64,000 nucleotides of DNA from DATFVA01 sp963721075 (GCA_963721075.1 CAVRHV010000014.1:58715-122714), one strand, 5' to 3'. Counted from the stretch's first letter, positions 1 to 8,930 are shown. The notes: a model not told the origin generated them from the letters alone. Made by a program: numbers and translations.

Positions 1-283
1 ATTCTGTCCACTTAGCCTCTCTGCTGTAAATTTCGCCGATTGAATAGCAGGCATTAGCCGCAAGTCCGCCCAGGTTAGAATCTATCCGGCCCTCGGCTAT
101 AATCTTCTTATGCGTTTCAATCGCAAATTCAAACTCACCCTGGGAGATTGCGTAATCACCGAGGTTCAGAAGGAACTCGATGTATTTTATCTTCTCAAGC
201 TTTTGTTCTGCAAGTGTGGTAATTAACTGGAACTGGAATTCTTTGAGATATGAATCTGAGAGGTCGACTTCAATTTGTTTCAC
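1..283 (-). CDS. Partial TPR-like helical repeat protein (C-terminus beyond window)
   Basis: About 94 residues are visible, reading leftwards off the window edge. A GTG at 281-283 is the first start after an in-frame TAA just upstream; no good ribosome binding site is seen. The protein is all-helical, with a tetratricopeptide-like segment (LGDYAISQGEFEFAIE followed by a second helix and a NACYSIGEIYSREAKW helix). TPR proteins are scaffolds, so a specific role cannot be given. A 41-residue frame lies 22 bp upstream. In view of the many indels in this window the two could be one gene: a third frame between them reads TLAEIKTIRA without a stop, which would need two base errors. Confident that it is coding, unsure of the true start. 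Confidence 0.65.
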   Translation of the reverse strand, partial: MKQIEVDLSDSYLKEFQFQLITTLAEQKLEKIKYIEFLLNLGDYAISQGEFEFAIETHKKIIAEGRIDSNLGGLAANACYSIGEIYSREAKWTE

Positions 284-305
284 GCTCGGATTGTCTTAAT
301 TTCAG

Positions 306-431
306 CTAGAGTCGTGATTTCCCGAGTTTCTTCTTTAAAATATTCTTCTTCAGCTCCGAAATCTCTTTTTCGGAAAAGAAACCGGCCAGGATTTCTTCAA
401 GAGTTAAATATTTATTTAGTCTTGCTGCCAC
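306..431 (-). CDS. Small 41-residue protein or 5' part of the adjacent TPR gene
   Basis: A GTG-started frame of 41 codons ending in TAG, lying between the terminator of the upstream lipoprotein gene and the partial TPR gene. The product is lysine- and leucine-rich and predicted helical (LNKYLTLEEILAGFFSEKEI then a KKNILKKKLGK basic end). No family recognised and no clear Shine-Dalgarno sequence. It may be an independent small protein or the true N-terminus of the downstream gene separated by sequencing indels. The amphipathic, charged composition favours real coding, but the call is tentative. Confidence 0.35.
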   Translation of the reverse strand: MAARLNKYLTLEEILAGFFSEKEISELKKNILKKKLGKSRL

Positions 432-451
432 GGTATTCCGTTTCGAAAATA

Positions 452-492
452 TTTAAAAAACGTGAAAGGATAACATCACGTTATCCTTTCAC
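452..492 (-). terminator. Rho-independent terminator of the lipoprotein gene at 512-1075
   Basis: Perfect 13-bp inverted repeat (GTGAAAGGATAAC at 462-474, its complement at 480-492, 5-nt loop) followed on the minus strand by a run of six T. It sits 20 bp after the stop codon of the minus-strand lipoprotein gene. Confidence 0.9.
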
Positions 493-511
493 AAGGTTTA
501 CAATATATGAA

Positions 512-1075
512 TTATCGTGCGTATGCCCAGCGTGAAAAGTGAGGAAGCTGTGCATTGACAACATTTAATGTACCTGTTGACATATCAACTGTCACCCCGT
601 CATTAACAGTTGGAACCAGGTTTCCGCTCGGATCCACGTAGTAAAATCCTACGTTCGCCGGATTGATCCCGTTCAGGCTAAGACCAGTAATTTTATAATT
701 AAGAATAACCGGTTCATTAAAGGTCATTGACGGGAAAAAATCTACCCCTGCCTCGTCGCTAACCTGCATCGTAATATTCCTGAAATCAGCAAACGAATAG
801 CTTGCCGGTATAGTTAATCTGCAATCCACATTAACTGTTTTCCCGTTTGATGACAGGTAGCTTTTAACGAGGTGTATTTCACCCCCTGAAAGTCCATCAA
901 TAGTTTCTGAAGTCGAAAACGAGCTCTCAACACTTAAATCCGCTCTTTCCGGAAGCATAATAATTGTTTTTGCCTGGTTGTCGACGCCGTTAACCGGCGC
1001 AGTTATGTTGCTTTCCTGCATACACCCAACAAATGAAAGCAGCAATAAAGCAGCTAGATAAGATAACTTCCGCAT
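512..1075 (-). CDS. Hypothetical secreted lipoprotein
   Basis: 187-residue protein with a lipoprotein signal peptide: MRKLSYLAALLLLSFVGC, with the lipobox cysteine at residue 18. I take the ATG at 1073-1075, not the one 14 codons upstream, because it directly precedes the signal peptide and has GAAGGGCGAG about 10 nt before it. The mature part is beta-rich and ends with an aromatic motif (LPHFSRWAYAR). A repeated pattern of hydrophobic strands and 'FNEPVILNYKITGL' suggests an immunoglobulin-like or ZU5-like surface domain, but I recognise no named family. It is monocistronic, with its own strong terminator downstream and a long upstream spacer. Confidence 0.75.
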   Translation of the reverse strand: MRKLSYLAALLLLSFVGCMQESNITAPVNGVDNQAKTIIMLPERADLSVESSFSTSETIDGLSGGEIHLVKSYLSSNGKTVNVDCRLTIPASYSFADFRNITMQVSDEAGVDFFPSMTFNEPVILNYKITGLSLNGINPANVGFYYVDPSGNLVPTVNDGVTVDMSTGTLNVVNAQLPHFSRWAYAR

Positions 1076-1448
1076 TTTGTCTCGCCCTTCTATTATTATT
1101 AATTGTTTTGTTTTCAATTTGATTTCTCTGTTTGAGATATTTGTATGCGGAGAGCCAATGATTATGCCACCGGCACATTTGTAAATGTTACTTACTGAAT
1201 TTTTTGTGATAAAAACTTCGGTAACAATTACAGTGGGTTTATGAAATAATTACTGTGGCTTTTTGAGATGAAAAGAGAGATGTGTTACGCAATGAAACAA
1301 TTATCTTATTTATTGAGGTTGATTGCAGGCCCTGAATAAAGGGGCCGGAAGAGTTATACGCATAACTTCAGTTTAATAAAGCACTTGCGCCGACCGGTAA
1401 ATTCACTATTTGACAATTTTTGAAATCTGCTTGAATTCGTCAGTGCCG
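1076..1448. other. Intergenic spacer, nothing firmly assigned
   Basis: 373 bp between the lipoprotein gene and the isochorismatase gene. It must hold the lipoprotein promoter. A short GGCCC/GGGCC inverted repeat (about 1328-1346) has no T-tract. A near-repeat AATTACAGTGG / AATTACTGTGG lies around 1226-1257. No coding frame or RNA gene is convincing. Confidence 0.4.
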
Positions 1449-1976
1449 CTACACATTCAGTAATTCGAACAGAATCGCCTCTGTAGTAGTAATCTCAGCT
1501 CCATGGTGTCTCATTCTGTCAAGTGCCGTGCGGTAATCGAATTCATTTCTGGACGATACTGCATCCGCAGCTACATTTACCTGGAATCCGTTAGCAAGGA
1601 GATCGAGAATTGTCTGCTGCACGCAAACGTGAGCTTCTATACCTGCTACAATTACCTGCAAAGCATTGTTATCTTTGAGTCGTGGAAATAGGTTCCCCGC
1701 ACCAGCGCAGCTGAACGTCATTTTCTGTACAGCACTCAATCCTTCTAATTCCTTAAGGAGAGTTGAGGATGTGCTTCCCAGACCTTTAGGATACTGTTCT
1801 GTATAAAAAATAGGAATGTTAAGTACCTTGAATCCCTTGATGAGTTTCAGACTGTTATTTATTACCTGAGCCGGTTTGTCCATTACAGATAAGATCTTTT
1901 CCTGGATATCTATAAGGAGCAGGGCAGAGGTATCTCTTTTTAATATTTTTTCGTTGTATTTAATGGTCGACTCCAT
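1449..1976 (-). CDS. Isochorismatase-family cysteine hydrolase
   Basis: 175-residue single-domain member of the isochorismatase/nicotinamidase-like superfamily. The catalytic triad is visible: Asp23 in LLLIDIQ, Lys85 in VQKMTFSC, and nucleophile Cys118 in GIEAHVCVQQT, with the usual non-prolyl cis-peptide region just before the cysteine. The short length and the IEAHVCVQQT variant match the YcaC-like/hydrolase branch more than true nicotinamidase, so the substrate is unknown. RBS AAAGG 8 nt before the ATG. Stop lies before a 370-bp spacer; the C39-like peptidase gene ends 16 bp upstream in the same direction, so the two may be cotranscribed. Confidence 0.85.
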   Translation of the reverse strand: MESTIKYNEKILKRDTSALLLIDIQEKILSVMDKPAQVINNSLKLIKGFKVLNIPIFYTEQYPKGLGSTSSTLLKELEGLSAVQKMTFSCAGAGNLFPRLKDNNALQVIVAGIEAHVCVQQTILDLLANGFQVNVAADAVSSRNEFDYRTALDRMRHHGAEITTTEAILFELLNV

Positions 1977-1992
1977 AATGCACCTTTATATT

Positions 1993-2829
1993 TTAATAAA
2001 TTGGGTCCATTCCATACTTACCGCAGGCATACATCATAAGCAGAGCAGATAGATCGACTAAAGTTTTTTTCTGATCTTCGGTGTGAATTACAAGGTTATA
2101 CACTTCCGAGACAAACCTCATATTCTTAAGTATTTTCTTGAGTTCTTCATAACTTGGCTGGCCATGCCAGTTAGCCACTTCCTCTACAAGCATTTTCTCA
2201 TTTCTTCTGAGGAATTCGGCGAATGAGATAGATTTTGTGGTATGTGATGTTCTCGGCCGGCACATAGTAATGAGATCATTGAAGTAGGTATCCCATTTTT
2301 CCGCCAGCAGCCGGTTGCTGTCGCGCATTACATACCGGGCCTTCTCGAGCGAGAACCTGGCCTTTGTGCGCGGTTTAAATTTGGATGATAAGGCATAACC
2401 ATCATAGCTGGTATAGCCGGTTTCATCGTCTATATACTTCCATCTTTTAGTTAATTGACGGGCGGAGTAGATCACGATAACCTTATCGAGTCCGCTGTCG
2501 ACAACAATAAACTTTCCCTGCTGTTCATTGATCACTGTTAGCCAGTGTTCCCAGTTATCCACGCTTAAGATACAGGGATAACCGGCTTTCAAATGATTAC
2601 TGAGAGCTTTGATTGCTTCGTCAGGTGTTTCGCGCCTGAAATATTTCATTTTGCAGTCATACGTTTTAGCAGCCTTGGCGAGACCTATTTCATCGGTGCC
2701 GTACCACCAGGTGCTGCCGGCGCGTTTAGCGATCTCTCTTTCATTTTCAAATCTGCCCAGCATTACAAGGGCATATTTCAGTGCGAAAGGACCACATTGG
2801 TATTTATAAGGTTGGGGGTAAAAACTCAT
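1993..2829 (-). CDS. C39-like cysteine peptidase domain protein
   Basis: 278 residues. The N-terminal ~120 residues form a C39/papain-like peptidase domain: oxyanion Gln11 and nucleophile Cys12 in YQCGPFALKYAL, general-base His95 in WEHWLTV, and Asp111 in FIVVDSG. The C-terminal half is helical, without a recognised domain. There is no signal peptide and no ABC transporter domain, so it is not a bacteriocin exporter; it is probably a cytosolic peptidase or transpeptidase-like enzyme. It is divergent from a Ddl-like ATP-grasp ligase with a shared ~96-bp promoter region, an arrangement that suggests a common substrate peptide or metabolite. Substrate unknown. Confidence 0.75.
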   Translation of the reverse strand: MSFYPQPYKYQCGPFALKYALVMLGRFENEREIAKRAGSTWWYGTDEIGLAKAAKTYDCKMKYFRRETPDEAIKALSNHLKAGYPCILSVDNWEHWLTVINEQQGKFIVVDSGLDKVIVIYSARQLTKRWKYIDDETGYTSYDGYALSSKFKPRTKARFSLEKARYVMRDSNRLLAEKWDTYFNDLITMCRPRTSHTTKSISFAEFLRRNEKMLVEEVANWHGQPSYEELKKILKNMRFVSEVYNLVIHTEDQKKTLVDLSALLMMYACGKYGMDPIY

Positions 2830-2925
2830 ACATTAGTTATTTTTGCGGCTCAATTTAATGAATACATTACTTTAAATCATTATCATAATTTTGTGAGCAG
2901 GTCAATTTTCTTTATTTTTATTTTT

Positions 2926-3996
2926 ATGAGTAAGAGAAAAACAAAAGTTGCTGTTGTATTTAACGAACCTCAGCCCGATTTCTACGTTAAATCGGTTGAA
3001 CACGAAATCAAAGATCTCGATTTCATTCCGTATTTTGAAGTTGAGGAGCTCACTCCTATTGAAGAATACGAGATCATGGCGGAAAAACTTTCAAAAAGGG
3101 GACTGGAAGCATACCCGCTGAACATTTTTGATGACCTTAAAATACTCCTTAAAGATATAAACACGAATAAACCCGATGTTATTTTTAACTTTATGGAACT
3201 TTACCAGGAAAATTCCAGACTGGAGATGAATATCGTCGGAATGCTGGAACTTCTTGGAATTCCCTATACCGGGGCTCCTCCAATGGCACTGGCTAACTGC
3301 CAGAGCAAGGTGCTTGCCAAGAGAATTCTGAATTCATATGGAATCAGGACGGCAAGGTTCATAATGTTTAAGAAAATCCGGAAAAGCTACAAACATGATC
3401 TGAGATATCCTCTGATCGTTAAACCGGCTTTTGAAGATGCGAGTGTAGGTATTGAGAACAGTTCTATCGTTGAAGATTCAAGGAGTCTGAAGGACAGGGT
3501 TAATTACGTGCTTTCGATCTTTCAGCAGCCTGCGCTGGTGGAAGAATTTATAGAGGGCAGAGAACTGAATGTTGCCGTAATGGGTGATAAAGATCCGCAG
3601 GCACTTCCGATAAGTGAAATTGACTTCAGTGAAATGCCCGACCATCTATATAATATAGTAAGCTACCAGGCTAAGTGGGATCCAAACCACGAAGCATATC
3701 ATAAGACAATTCCGAGCTGTCCCGCCAAACTGCCAAAGCGAATAGAGAAAGAAGCAAAAGAAATAGCTGTTGATGCCTTCAAAATAATGGGCTGCCGCGA
3801 TTATGCCAGAGTGGATATGAGACTGTCACGTGATAATAAACTCTACGTGCTTGAAGTAAATCCGAATCCTGATCTAACCGAAAGCGCAGGATTTATGCGT
3901 TCTGCTGAAGCTGCCGGGTATAGTTATGTGACAGCACTTAAGAAGATTATCGATTTTGCGAAACAAAGAGGGAAACTGGCCGGTGCTATCAATTAA
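2926..3996 (+). CDS. D-alanine-D-alanine ligase-like ATP-grasp protein
   Basis: 356 residues from the ATG at 2926; the frame is open further upstream, but that part overlaps the divergent peptidase gene and carries no family similarity. Order of domains: N-terminal Rossmann-like part with the Ddl-type stretch LLGIPYTGAPPMALANCQSK, central ATP-grasp with LIVKPAFEDASVGIE and VEEFIEGRELNVAV, and the magnesium/ATP-binding end YVLEVNPNPDL. Ddl enzymes ligate two D-alanines; this is a divergent relative lacking a clear Ddl signature in the substrate loop, so it may ligate another amino acid or peptide. Divergent from a C39-like peptidase. No strong Shine-Dalgarno sequence is seen. Confidence 0.8.
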   Translation: MSKRKTKVAVVFNEPQPDFYVKSVEHEIKDLDFIPYFEVEELTPIEEYEIMAEKLSKRGLEAYPLNIFDDLKILLKDINTNKPDVIFNFMELYQENSRLEMNIVGMLELLGIPYTGAPPMALANCQSKVLAKRILNSYGIRTARFIMFKKIRKSYKHDLRYPLIVKPAFEDASVGIENSSIVEDSRSLKDRVNYVLSIFQQPALVEEFIEGRELNVAVMGDKDPQALPISEIDFSEMPDHLYNIVSYQAKWDPNHEAYHKTIPSCPAKLPKRIEKEAKEIAVDAFKIMGCRDYARVDMRLSRDNKLYVLEVNPNPDLTESAGFMRSAEAAGYSYVTALKKIIDFAKQRGKLAGAIN

Positions 3997-4112
3997 TATG
4001 TGATACCGGTCTAAATATTTCAGTCCTTGTATTCCTATTAATTTCATTTCAATCTGATATTGTTATCATGTAATTGAGTTAAAGTTATGTTGAGTAATAA
4101 GGAGGAATTGAA

Positions 4113-4334
4113 ATGAAATGTCCGGTTGATGGAACTGATTTAGAAGTAAAACAAAAAGATGATATAACAGTTAACACCTGCCCTAAATGCCATGGTGTTT
4201 GGCTTGAAAGGGCAGAACTTGATAAAATACTCGCACAGTCGGAATTAGAATACCCGGACTTTGAAGATTTCAAAGGCAGGGAAACGAAGTATGAGAGTCC
4301 CGGCGCCTTCTTCGGCCGCTTCTTCGAACACTGA
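4113..4334 (+). CDS. Small TFIIB-type zinc-ribbon protein
   Basis: 73 residues with the zf-TFIIB architecture: MKCPVDGTDLE, then NTCPKCHGVWLERAELDKIL. Cys3, Cys23 and Cys26 are present; the usual second Cys of the first knuckle is Asp, a variant I recall from this family, so metal binding may be incomplete or use His27. An acidic tail ends in GAFFGRFFEH. Strong RBS AGGAGG 7 nt before the ATG. Function of these short proteins is unknown. Convergent with the lipoprotein gene downstream. Confidence 0.75.
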   Translation: MKCPVDGTDLEVKQKDDITVNTCPKCHGVWLERAELDKILAQSELEYPDFEDFKGRETKYESPGAFFGRFFEH

Positions 4335-4430
4335 GAGTAATATCTTAAAACAGAGCAAACCTCTTGTTTGAAAACTTTTAATATAAGCTATTCAAGGCGG
4401 GATCGCATCAGGTTTCTGGCAGTCTCCATT

Positions 4431-5198
4431 CTATTGATTTCCCACAGGTAGTGTCAGTTTAAATGGAGTATCCTTGAATATTTCCTTGGTAATTTGAAAA
4501 AATGCATCCTCCCATGTTGAGGTTGTCATTGCGAATGCAAAGTTTGACTGCACAACGGCGCTGCCGCAGTTTATGAAATCATCCTCGTTATAATCATAAA
4601 TAATAAAATCTGCCACTGCGCCCAGGAACTCTGTTGTGCCGCCTCCAGTCATATGACCAGCCGTAGTGAATGACCCCCCGGGGGTGCTGACTGTATTTCC
4701 AGGGACATATAACGGTACGCTTGTTGTCTGGTTTCTTGCAAAAGTAATGTTGTTAATGACCAGTATGACATCCGGTTTAATATTATACGATTCCAGTACT
4801 TCTTTTTTAGGAACATAAAATTTATATAGTATATTCTTACTTCCCAATCTTTTCTGAATCATAAAATATTTTGTACTATCCAATTGTGATTGGTAAAGAT
4901 AAGGGTCTATCTCCTTTCTATACAGATCAATACCCCAGACATATCTATCTATATTTTTAGTCAATCCTTCAACTACTTTATCTTTAATTACAGTTTCAGG
5001 ATCACGCTTATCCTCTTCAAAATCGTCTTCTACATCATCTTTGTTCATTACACTTATAACATCATTCGAAAACGGCATAACAAGAATATGTTTTTTAGAG
5101 TAACTTTTATTTTTATACTTTGGGTTAATTAAAGTAGTTGAAGCGCTGCAGCCAATAAATAAAATTGCTGCAAATGCAGATATCACATATACTTTCAT
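4431..5198 (-). CDS. Hypothetical lipoprotein
   Basis: 255 residues with a lipoprotein signal (MKVYVISAFAAILFIGC, Cys17). The early mature part is highly charged and acidic (DDVEDDFEEDKRDPE), followed by a mixed alpha/beta region containing NIKPDVILVINNITF and a glycine/threonine-rich loop (TTAGHMTGGGTTEFLG) before a final strand DFIIYDYNEDDFINCG. The layout recalls periplasmic lipoproteins that sense or assemble at the outer membrane, but no family is recognised. GGGGAAT 3-9 nt before the ATG acts as RBS. Transcribed alone. Confidence 0.7.
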   Translation of the reverse strand: MKVYVISAFAAILFIGCSASTTLINPKYKNKSYSKKHILVMPFSNDVISVMNKDDVEDDFEEDKRDPETVIKDKVVEGLTKNIDRYVWGIDLYRKEIDPYLYQSQLDSTKYFMIQKRLGSKNILYKFYVPKKEVLESYNIKPDVILVINNITFARNQTTSVPLYVPGNTVSTPGGSFTTAGHMTGGGTTEFLGAVADFIIYDYNEDDFINCGSAVVQSNFAFAMTTSTWEDAFFQITKEIFKDTPFKLTLPVGNQ

Positions 5199-5379
5199 AT
5201 CATTCCCCGCTAAATGTTAATTTTCTTGAAAAATATATGGTCTTAATAACGATCTTGTTTCTGATGAACTTCGCAGATCCCTGATATTAGCTGCTCCTTG
5301 ACATGTCCCCGTTATTTTCGGGTATATATTAATACTAATTTAGGAGAATCAATGTAAATGTGCAAAAAATAATATAGGA

Positions 5380-6156
5380 TCAAGCGATTGATTTTGAAAT
5401 AAAGGTTTTGACTTCATTCAGGTTCTTAGCTTCAAAATCAGGTTTTACTGAATCAGATGGAAGAGGAGGCTGCGTTTTACCGGTATAAACAAGAACTCCT
5501 TTGCCGCCTATTGCCTGAGAGGCAGCGATATCCGATTCAAGATCATCCCCGATCATAATGAACTCAGAATCAGGTTTGAGCCCAAGCTGCTTTAATGCAG
5601 TCTGAAAATATATAGGGGAGGGTTTGCCAATTACCGTAGCTTCTCTGGATGTCGCATACTCAATCGCTGTAATAAAAGCCCCGGCATCCATAGTTAAAGT
5701 TTTTCCATCCGGCTCCCAGTATCTGTTTTTATGCATGGCAATCATTTCAGCTCCATTCCAAACTTTTCTGAATATCTCATTCATCGTTTCGTATGTCCAT
5801 TTATCAGCAATATCACCGAGTACGACTGCCTCCGGATCATTATCTGTATCATACTCCGAAAACAGCGGCTTAATATCAGGTCGGCAGTATACCGAAACCT
5901 TCGAGAAATTATCCTTCACATAACTTAAGGTAGCATCTACGGCAGTCATTGCCGGAATATCAGTTTTGATTCCGCCTTTCCTGATAAATTCCAGCATTCC
6001 CTGGGAGGTACGCAGAGTTGAATTACTGATCAGGAAAAAGGGAATTTTGTTTTCAGTGAGAAAATGAAAAAAGAGATCCGCATCAGGGGCGATCTTATCT
6101 CCCAGTTTTATTATACCATCGAAGTCAATTAATACGGGAAGCTTTGTGTTTTTCAT
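5380..6156 (-). CDS. HAD-superfamily hydrolase, subfamily IIA (NagD/4-nitrophenylphosphatase-like)
   Basis: 258 residues. HAD motif I is LIDFDGII (nucleophile Asp11, Asp13), motif II is FFLISNSTLRTS, motif III is the Lys of VIGKPSPIYF, and motif IV is IMIGDDLESDI. The C2-type cap between motifs II and III, and the length, fit the NagD-like IIA group that dephosphorylates sugar or nucleotide phosphates. Motif I ends in Ile-Ile where most relatives have V-[IL/W], a minor change. It lies 90 bp downstream of the DUF6580 gene in the same direction and could belong to the B12-regulated transcript, although no functional link is evident. Confidence 0.85.
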   Translation of the reverse strand: MKNTKLPVLIDFDGIIKLGDKIAPDADLFFHFLTENKIPFFLISNSTLRTSQGMLEFIRKGGIKTDIPAMTAVDATLSYVKDNFSKVSVYCRPDIKPLFSEYDTDNDPEAVVLGDIADKWTYETMNEIFRKVWNGAEMIAMHKNRYWEPDGKTLTMDAGAFITAIEYATSREATVIGKPSPIYFQTALKQLGLKPDSEFIMIGDDLESDIAASQAIGGKGVLVYTGKTQPPLPSDSVKPDFEAKNLNEVKTFISKSIA

Positions 6157-6246
6157 TTGAAAGAATAAGTACTGTCCTGATGTCTCCGCGGCCGGAAATT
6201 CAGACCGCGAAGATCTCAGGTATAGAAACCATGTTAATCGGAATAT

Positions 6247-6777
6247 TTACGATTTAACCGGCGCAAGCTGCGGAAATCTCATCCTTGCGAGCTCGAATAA
6301 TCCAAACATTACACCTGCATAGAAGAGGTTCCCGACTAAATTGTAACCGAAGAATGGAAGCGCCGCAACGTAGCATTCTGCAAGTCCTGCCGCAGTCATC
6401 GGGTACATAACGTCTGTCATCCAGAACGCGAAGTTGGTGATGAGGAAAAACAGAACAGCTGCAACAACAGAAGCAAGTACAATATTTGAAACTTTCTTCT
6501 TTTGGATCATCGTCATTCCAATTACCACCATCAGGGCAAAGGCAAAATAAACAGACAGTATAGTTGAATGGAATCCAAGAATAAGGTCTGTTAAGAACAT
6601 CGCGATCAGCGGAACAGCAAAAGCTAGTTTTTTATTAGTGAAATATGCTCCGCCAAAAAGAGCCATAGCGCCCATAGCAGTAAAGTTTGGGAGATGAGGT
6701 ATAAGTCTTGTAAAAGCTGCAGCGGCAATCATTGCGCAGAGAACGAGGAACCTGGGTGATATTAACTTAGAATTCAT
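6247..6777 (-). CDS. DUF6580-family integral membrane protein, putative transport component
   Basis: 176 residues, about five membrane helices, starting MNSKLISPRFLVLCAMIAAA and followed by the family block LIPHLPNFTAMGAMALFGGA. The AAAAFTRLIPHLPNF region and overall size resemble substrate-binding (S) components of ECF transporters; I recall the family as DUF6580. It is 93 bp downstream of a TonB receptor gene preceded by a cobalamin riboswitch and reads in the same direction, so it probably shares that control. My inference is an inner-membrane step in corrinoid or related uptake. Good RBS AAAGGAG 7 nt before the ATG. Confidence 0.7.
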   Translation of the reverse strand: MNSKLISPRFLVLCAMIAAAAFTRLIPHLPNFTAMGAMALFGGAYFTNKKLAFAVPLIAMFLTDLILGFHSTILSVYFAFALMVVIGMTMIQKKKVSNIVLASVVAAVLFFLITNFAFWMTDVMYPMTAAGLAECYVAALPFFGYNLVGNLFYAGVMFGLFELARMRFPQLAPVKS

Positions 6778-6870
6778 TCAATACTCCTTTCAGAAATAAA
6801 ATTTAAATTCAGATTCTTTTTTTAATTAATGTTAAAATAAAACATCAGGAGATCAAAATCCTGATCTTTA

Positions 6871-8826
6871 TCATAATTTCAATTTAAATCCTCCATAAAG
6901 TGAAAGTCCCGGCGAAGCGTATCCGTAAACTTCTTCATAATAATCATCGGCAATATTGTTCACTTTCGCGAAAATCTGTAAGTAGCTGAACAGGTCATAC
7001 GAAGCTGCCGCATTTACAAGAAAGTAACTCCCGAGCTTCACTCTTTCCGAACCTGTTGATGTAAACCTCTTGTCATCACGCTCACCAACATAAGAGGCAT
7101 CTAAATGAACATTGAACTTTTCGAGGAAACCGTAGTCGGCACTGAATACCCCTTTATGCCCGGGTCTTCTTAACAAAGGCAGATTTCTATCGGGTGAATC
7201 GGGACTTAGATCCTTTGTTTTGGTATTTGTATAATTCAGCTTAAGTGTAAGTCCTTCAGCAGGCTTTGCAGTAACAAAAAATTCCACACCATAGCTTTCG
7301 GCCTGATTTATATTGATCGTTTTGAAGTTTGAATCAAATCCGAAGAGCTGTTCAAACTTGTTGCTGAAATACGTTGCTCCGGCAGTTATCCTGTCATTCC
7401 AGAGATACTGTTCGAACCCCGCATCCCAGCCCGTACTTTTTTCCGGCTGAAGGTTTTCATTCCCGAAAGCGGGATCATAAAGATAGAAGAGGGAAGGGGC
7501 CTTAAAACCTGTACCGTAAGTAGCCTTTAGTTTTGTTCCGGTTTCCCAGATCATCAGTGCCGGCGCTATCCGGTAAGTTACTGCGCCGCCGAATTTATCA
7601 TGGTAGTCGTACCTTAATCCCAGGTTAAAGAACAACCGGTCGGAAATATTGCTCTGTTCCTCGGCGAAAAATCCCTTTGTGTTGGATGTCTTTGCAGGGA
7701 AATCACTTTCAAAATTCCCGCTGGTCAGCGAATTAATAAAATAATTACTCAGCGCAGTTTCTTTCTCGTGTTCGGCTCCGACTGTAAGCGAGAATGGTTT
7801 CGCGAAGTTAAAAGTATTCTGTATATCAAACTTAATTTTCTTTCCGTCATACATACTCCTTGATGTCGCAGGATTATAAAGTGTAGAGTCGAAACTGTAC
7901 TTCCTTACATTCCTCATATAGGAGACACCTGCCTTACCATTCCAGGTGTTTTTATAGTCGGAGAAATAAGTTTCAATTCTGAAGATATTCTCATCGAGGT
8001 TATAAACGTATGTGGGATCATCACCAAATTCTCCTCCCCATTGATCATAATCCGCCCTGCCGCCGGTATGCTGGAAGAACAGGTTCAGCTGAAAATCATT
8101 ATCCAGGTTTACTCCTGCTTTAACCGAGCCGGTAAAATTTGATGCACCGTCCTTTTCAGTATTACCATACCTGGCTGACGCAGAAGAAAAACCATCGGTT
8201 CTCATCCTGTTCAGGTTCACCTGGTAGTTAAAAATATCGTAAGTGCCGCTGATACTGCCGTTAAGCTTATAAGTATTGTAGGTACCGCCTTCAGCCGAGA
8301 GCAAATATTTGTTTCTGCCTTCGCCTGTTTTTGTAATAATATTGATTACTCCGGCCAGTGCATCGGATCCGTACATCGTGCTCTGGGGACCGCGGAGAAT
8401 TTCTATCCTTTGAATATTATCTGTCGGCAGATTTGAAAAATCATAAGTGTTACCGGGATCTCCGGGCATATTCATTTCTATACCGTCTATCAGAACCAGA
8501 GTATGTTCAGAGCCGCCGCCGCGCATAAACACGCTTGTAAGTTTACCGGGCCCGCCCTGCTGGACAACGTTTACACCGTACTCATCTCTCAGAAGGTCGA
8601 GAACATTATCTTTTTTTGAGTTGACTATTTCTGCGGAATCGATAACAGTGATGGAATTTGCAAGCTCTATAAGAGGGGTTTCCGTCCTGGTTGCGGTAAC
8701 CACTACGTCGGACATTTTGTAATACCCGGTGGAATCTCCCTTCCTGATTATGCTGTTCTGGGCATAGAGCGCAGAACAGAGAAAGGCGGAAGCAAGTCCT
8801 ATTAGGAAAAGTTTCTGCAGATACAT
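6871..8826 (-). CDS. btuB: TonB-dependent outer-membrane receptor, BtuB-like (cobalamin uptake)
   Basis: 651 residues. Signal peptide ending SALYAQ, a TonB-box-like MSDVVVTATR, a plug domain with LVLIDGIEMNMPG and RIEILRGPQSTMYGSDALAG, then a 22-strand-type barrel ending in GLSLYGGFKLKL. The plug motif ALAGVINIITK is standard for BtuB/vitamin receptors. It is directly preceded by a cobalamin riboswitch, which makes corrinoid the most likely substrate. The RBS (AGGAG) is partly buried in a hairpin next to the start codon. DUF6580 follows. No BtuCDF genes are within the window. Confidence 0.88.
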   Translation of the reverse strand: MYLQKLFLIGLASAFLCSALYAQNSIIRKGDSTGYYKMSDVVVTATRTETPLIELANSITVIDSAEIVNSKKDNVLDLLRDEYGVNVVQQGGPGKLTSVFMRGGGSEHTLVLIDGIEMNMPGDPGNTYDFSNLPTDNIQRIEILRGPQSTMYGSDALAGVINIITKTGEGRNKYLLSAEGGTYNTYKLNGSISGTYDIFNYQVNLNRMRTDGFSSASARYGNTEKDGASNFTGSVKAGVNLDNDFQLNLFFQHTGGRADYDQWGGEFGDDPTYVYNLDENIFRIETYFSDYKNTWNGKAGVSYMRNVRKYSFDSTLYNPATSRSMYDGKKIKFDIQNTFNFAKPFSLTVGAEHEKETALSNYFINSLTSGNFESDFPAKTSNTKGFFAEEQSNISDRLFFNLGLRYDYHDKFGGAVTYRIAPALMIWETGTKLKATYGTGFKAPSLFYLYDPAFGNENLQPEKSTGWDAGFEQYLWNDRITAGATYFSNKFEQLFGFDSNFKTININQAESYGVEFFVTAKPAEGLTLKLNYTNTKTKDLSPDSPDRNLPLLRRPGHKGVFSADYGFLEKFNVHLDASYVGERDDKRFTSTGSERVKLGSYFLVNAAASYDLFSYLQIFAKVNNIADDYYEEVYGYASPGLSLYGGFKLKL

Positions 8827-8861
8827 GAAGTTACTCCTGTAAAAAGGTATAAAGTAACTTC
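8827..8861 (-). promoter_or_regulatory. RBS-sequestering hairpin (expression platform) before the TonB receptor
   Basis: GAAGTTACT at 8827-8835 and AGTAACTTC at 8853-8861 form a perfect 9-bp inverted repeat with a 17-nt loop. On the transcript the 3' arm directly abuts the ATG and takes in the last two bases of the AGGAG ribosome binding site. This is what a translational expression platform of the upstream riboswitch would look like. The switching partner strand was not identified. Confidence 0.6.
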
Positions 8862-8930
8862 GTGGGGGATTAAACGAATTGATTGATTATTCGTAATCTA
8901 ACCTCACCCGCGAAGGTTGATTTAATCGCA

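Noticed and set aside
2593..2925. N-terminal extension of the ATP-grasp gene
   Set aside because: The frame is open, but it overlaps the divergent peptidase gene and the translation lacks family similarity; the ATG at 2926 gives a standard N-terminus.
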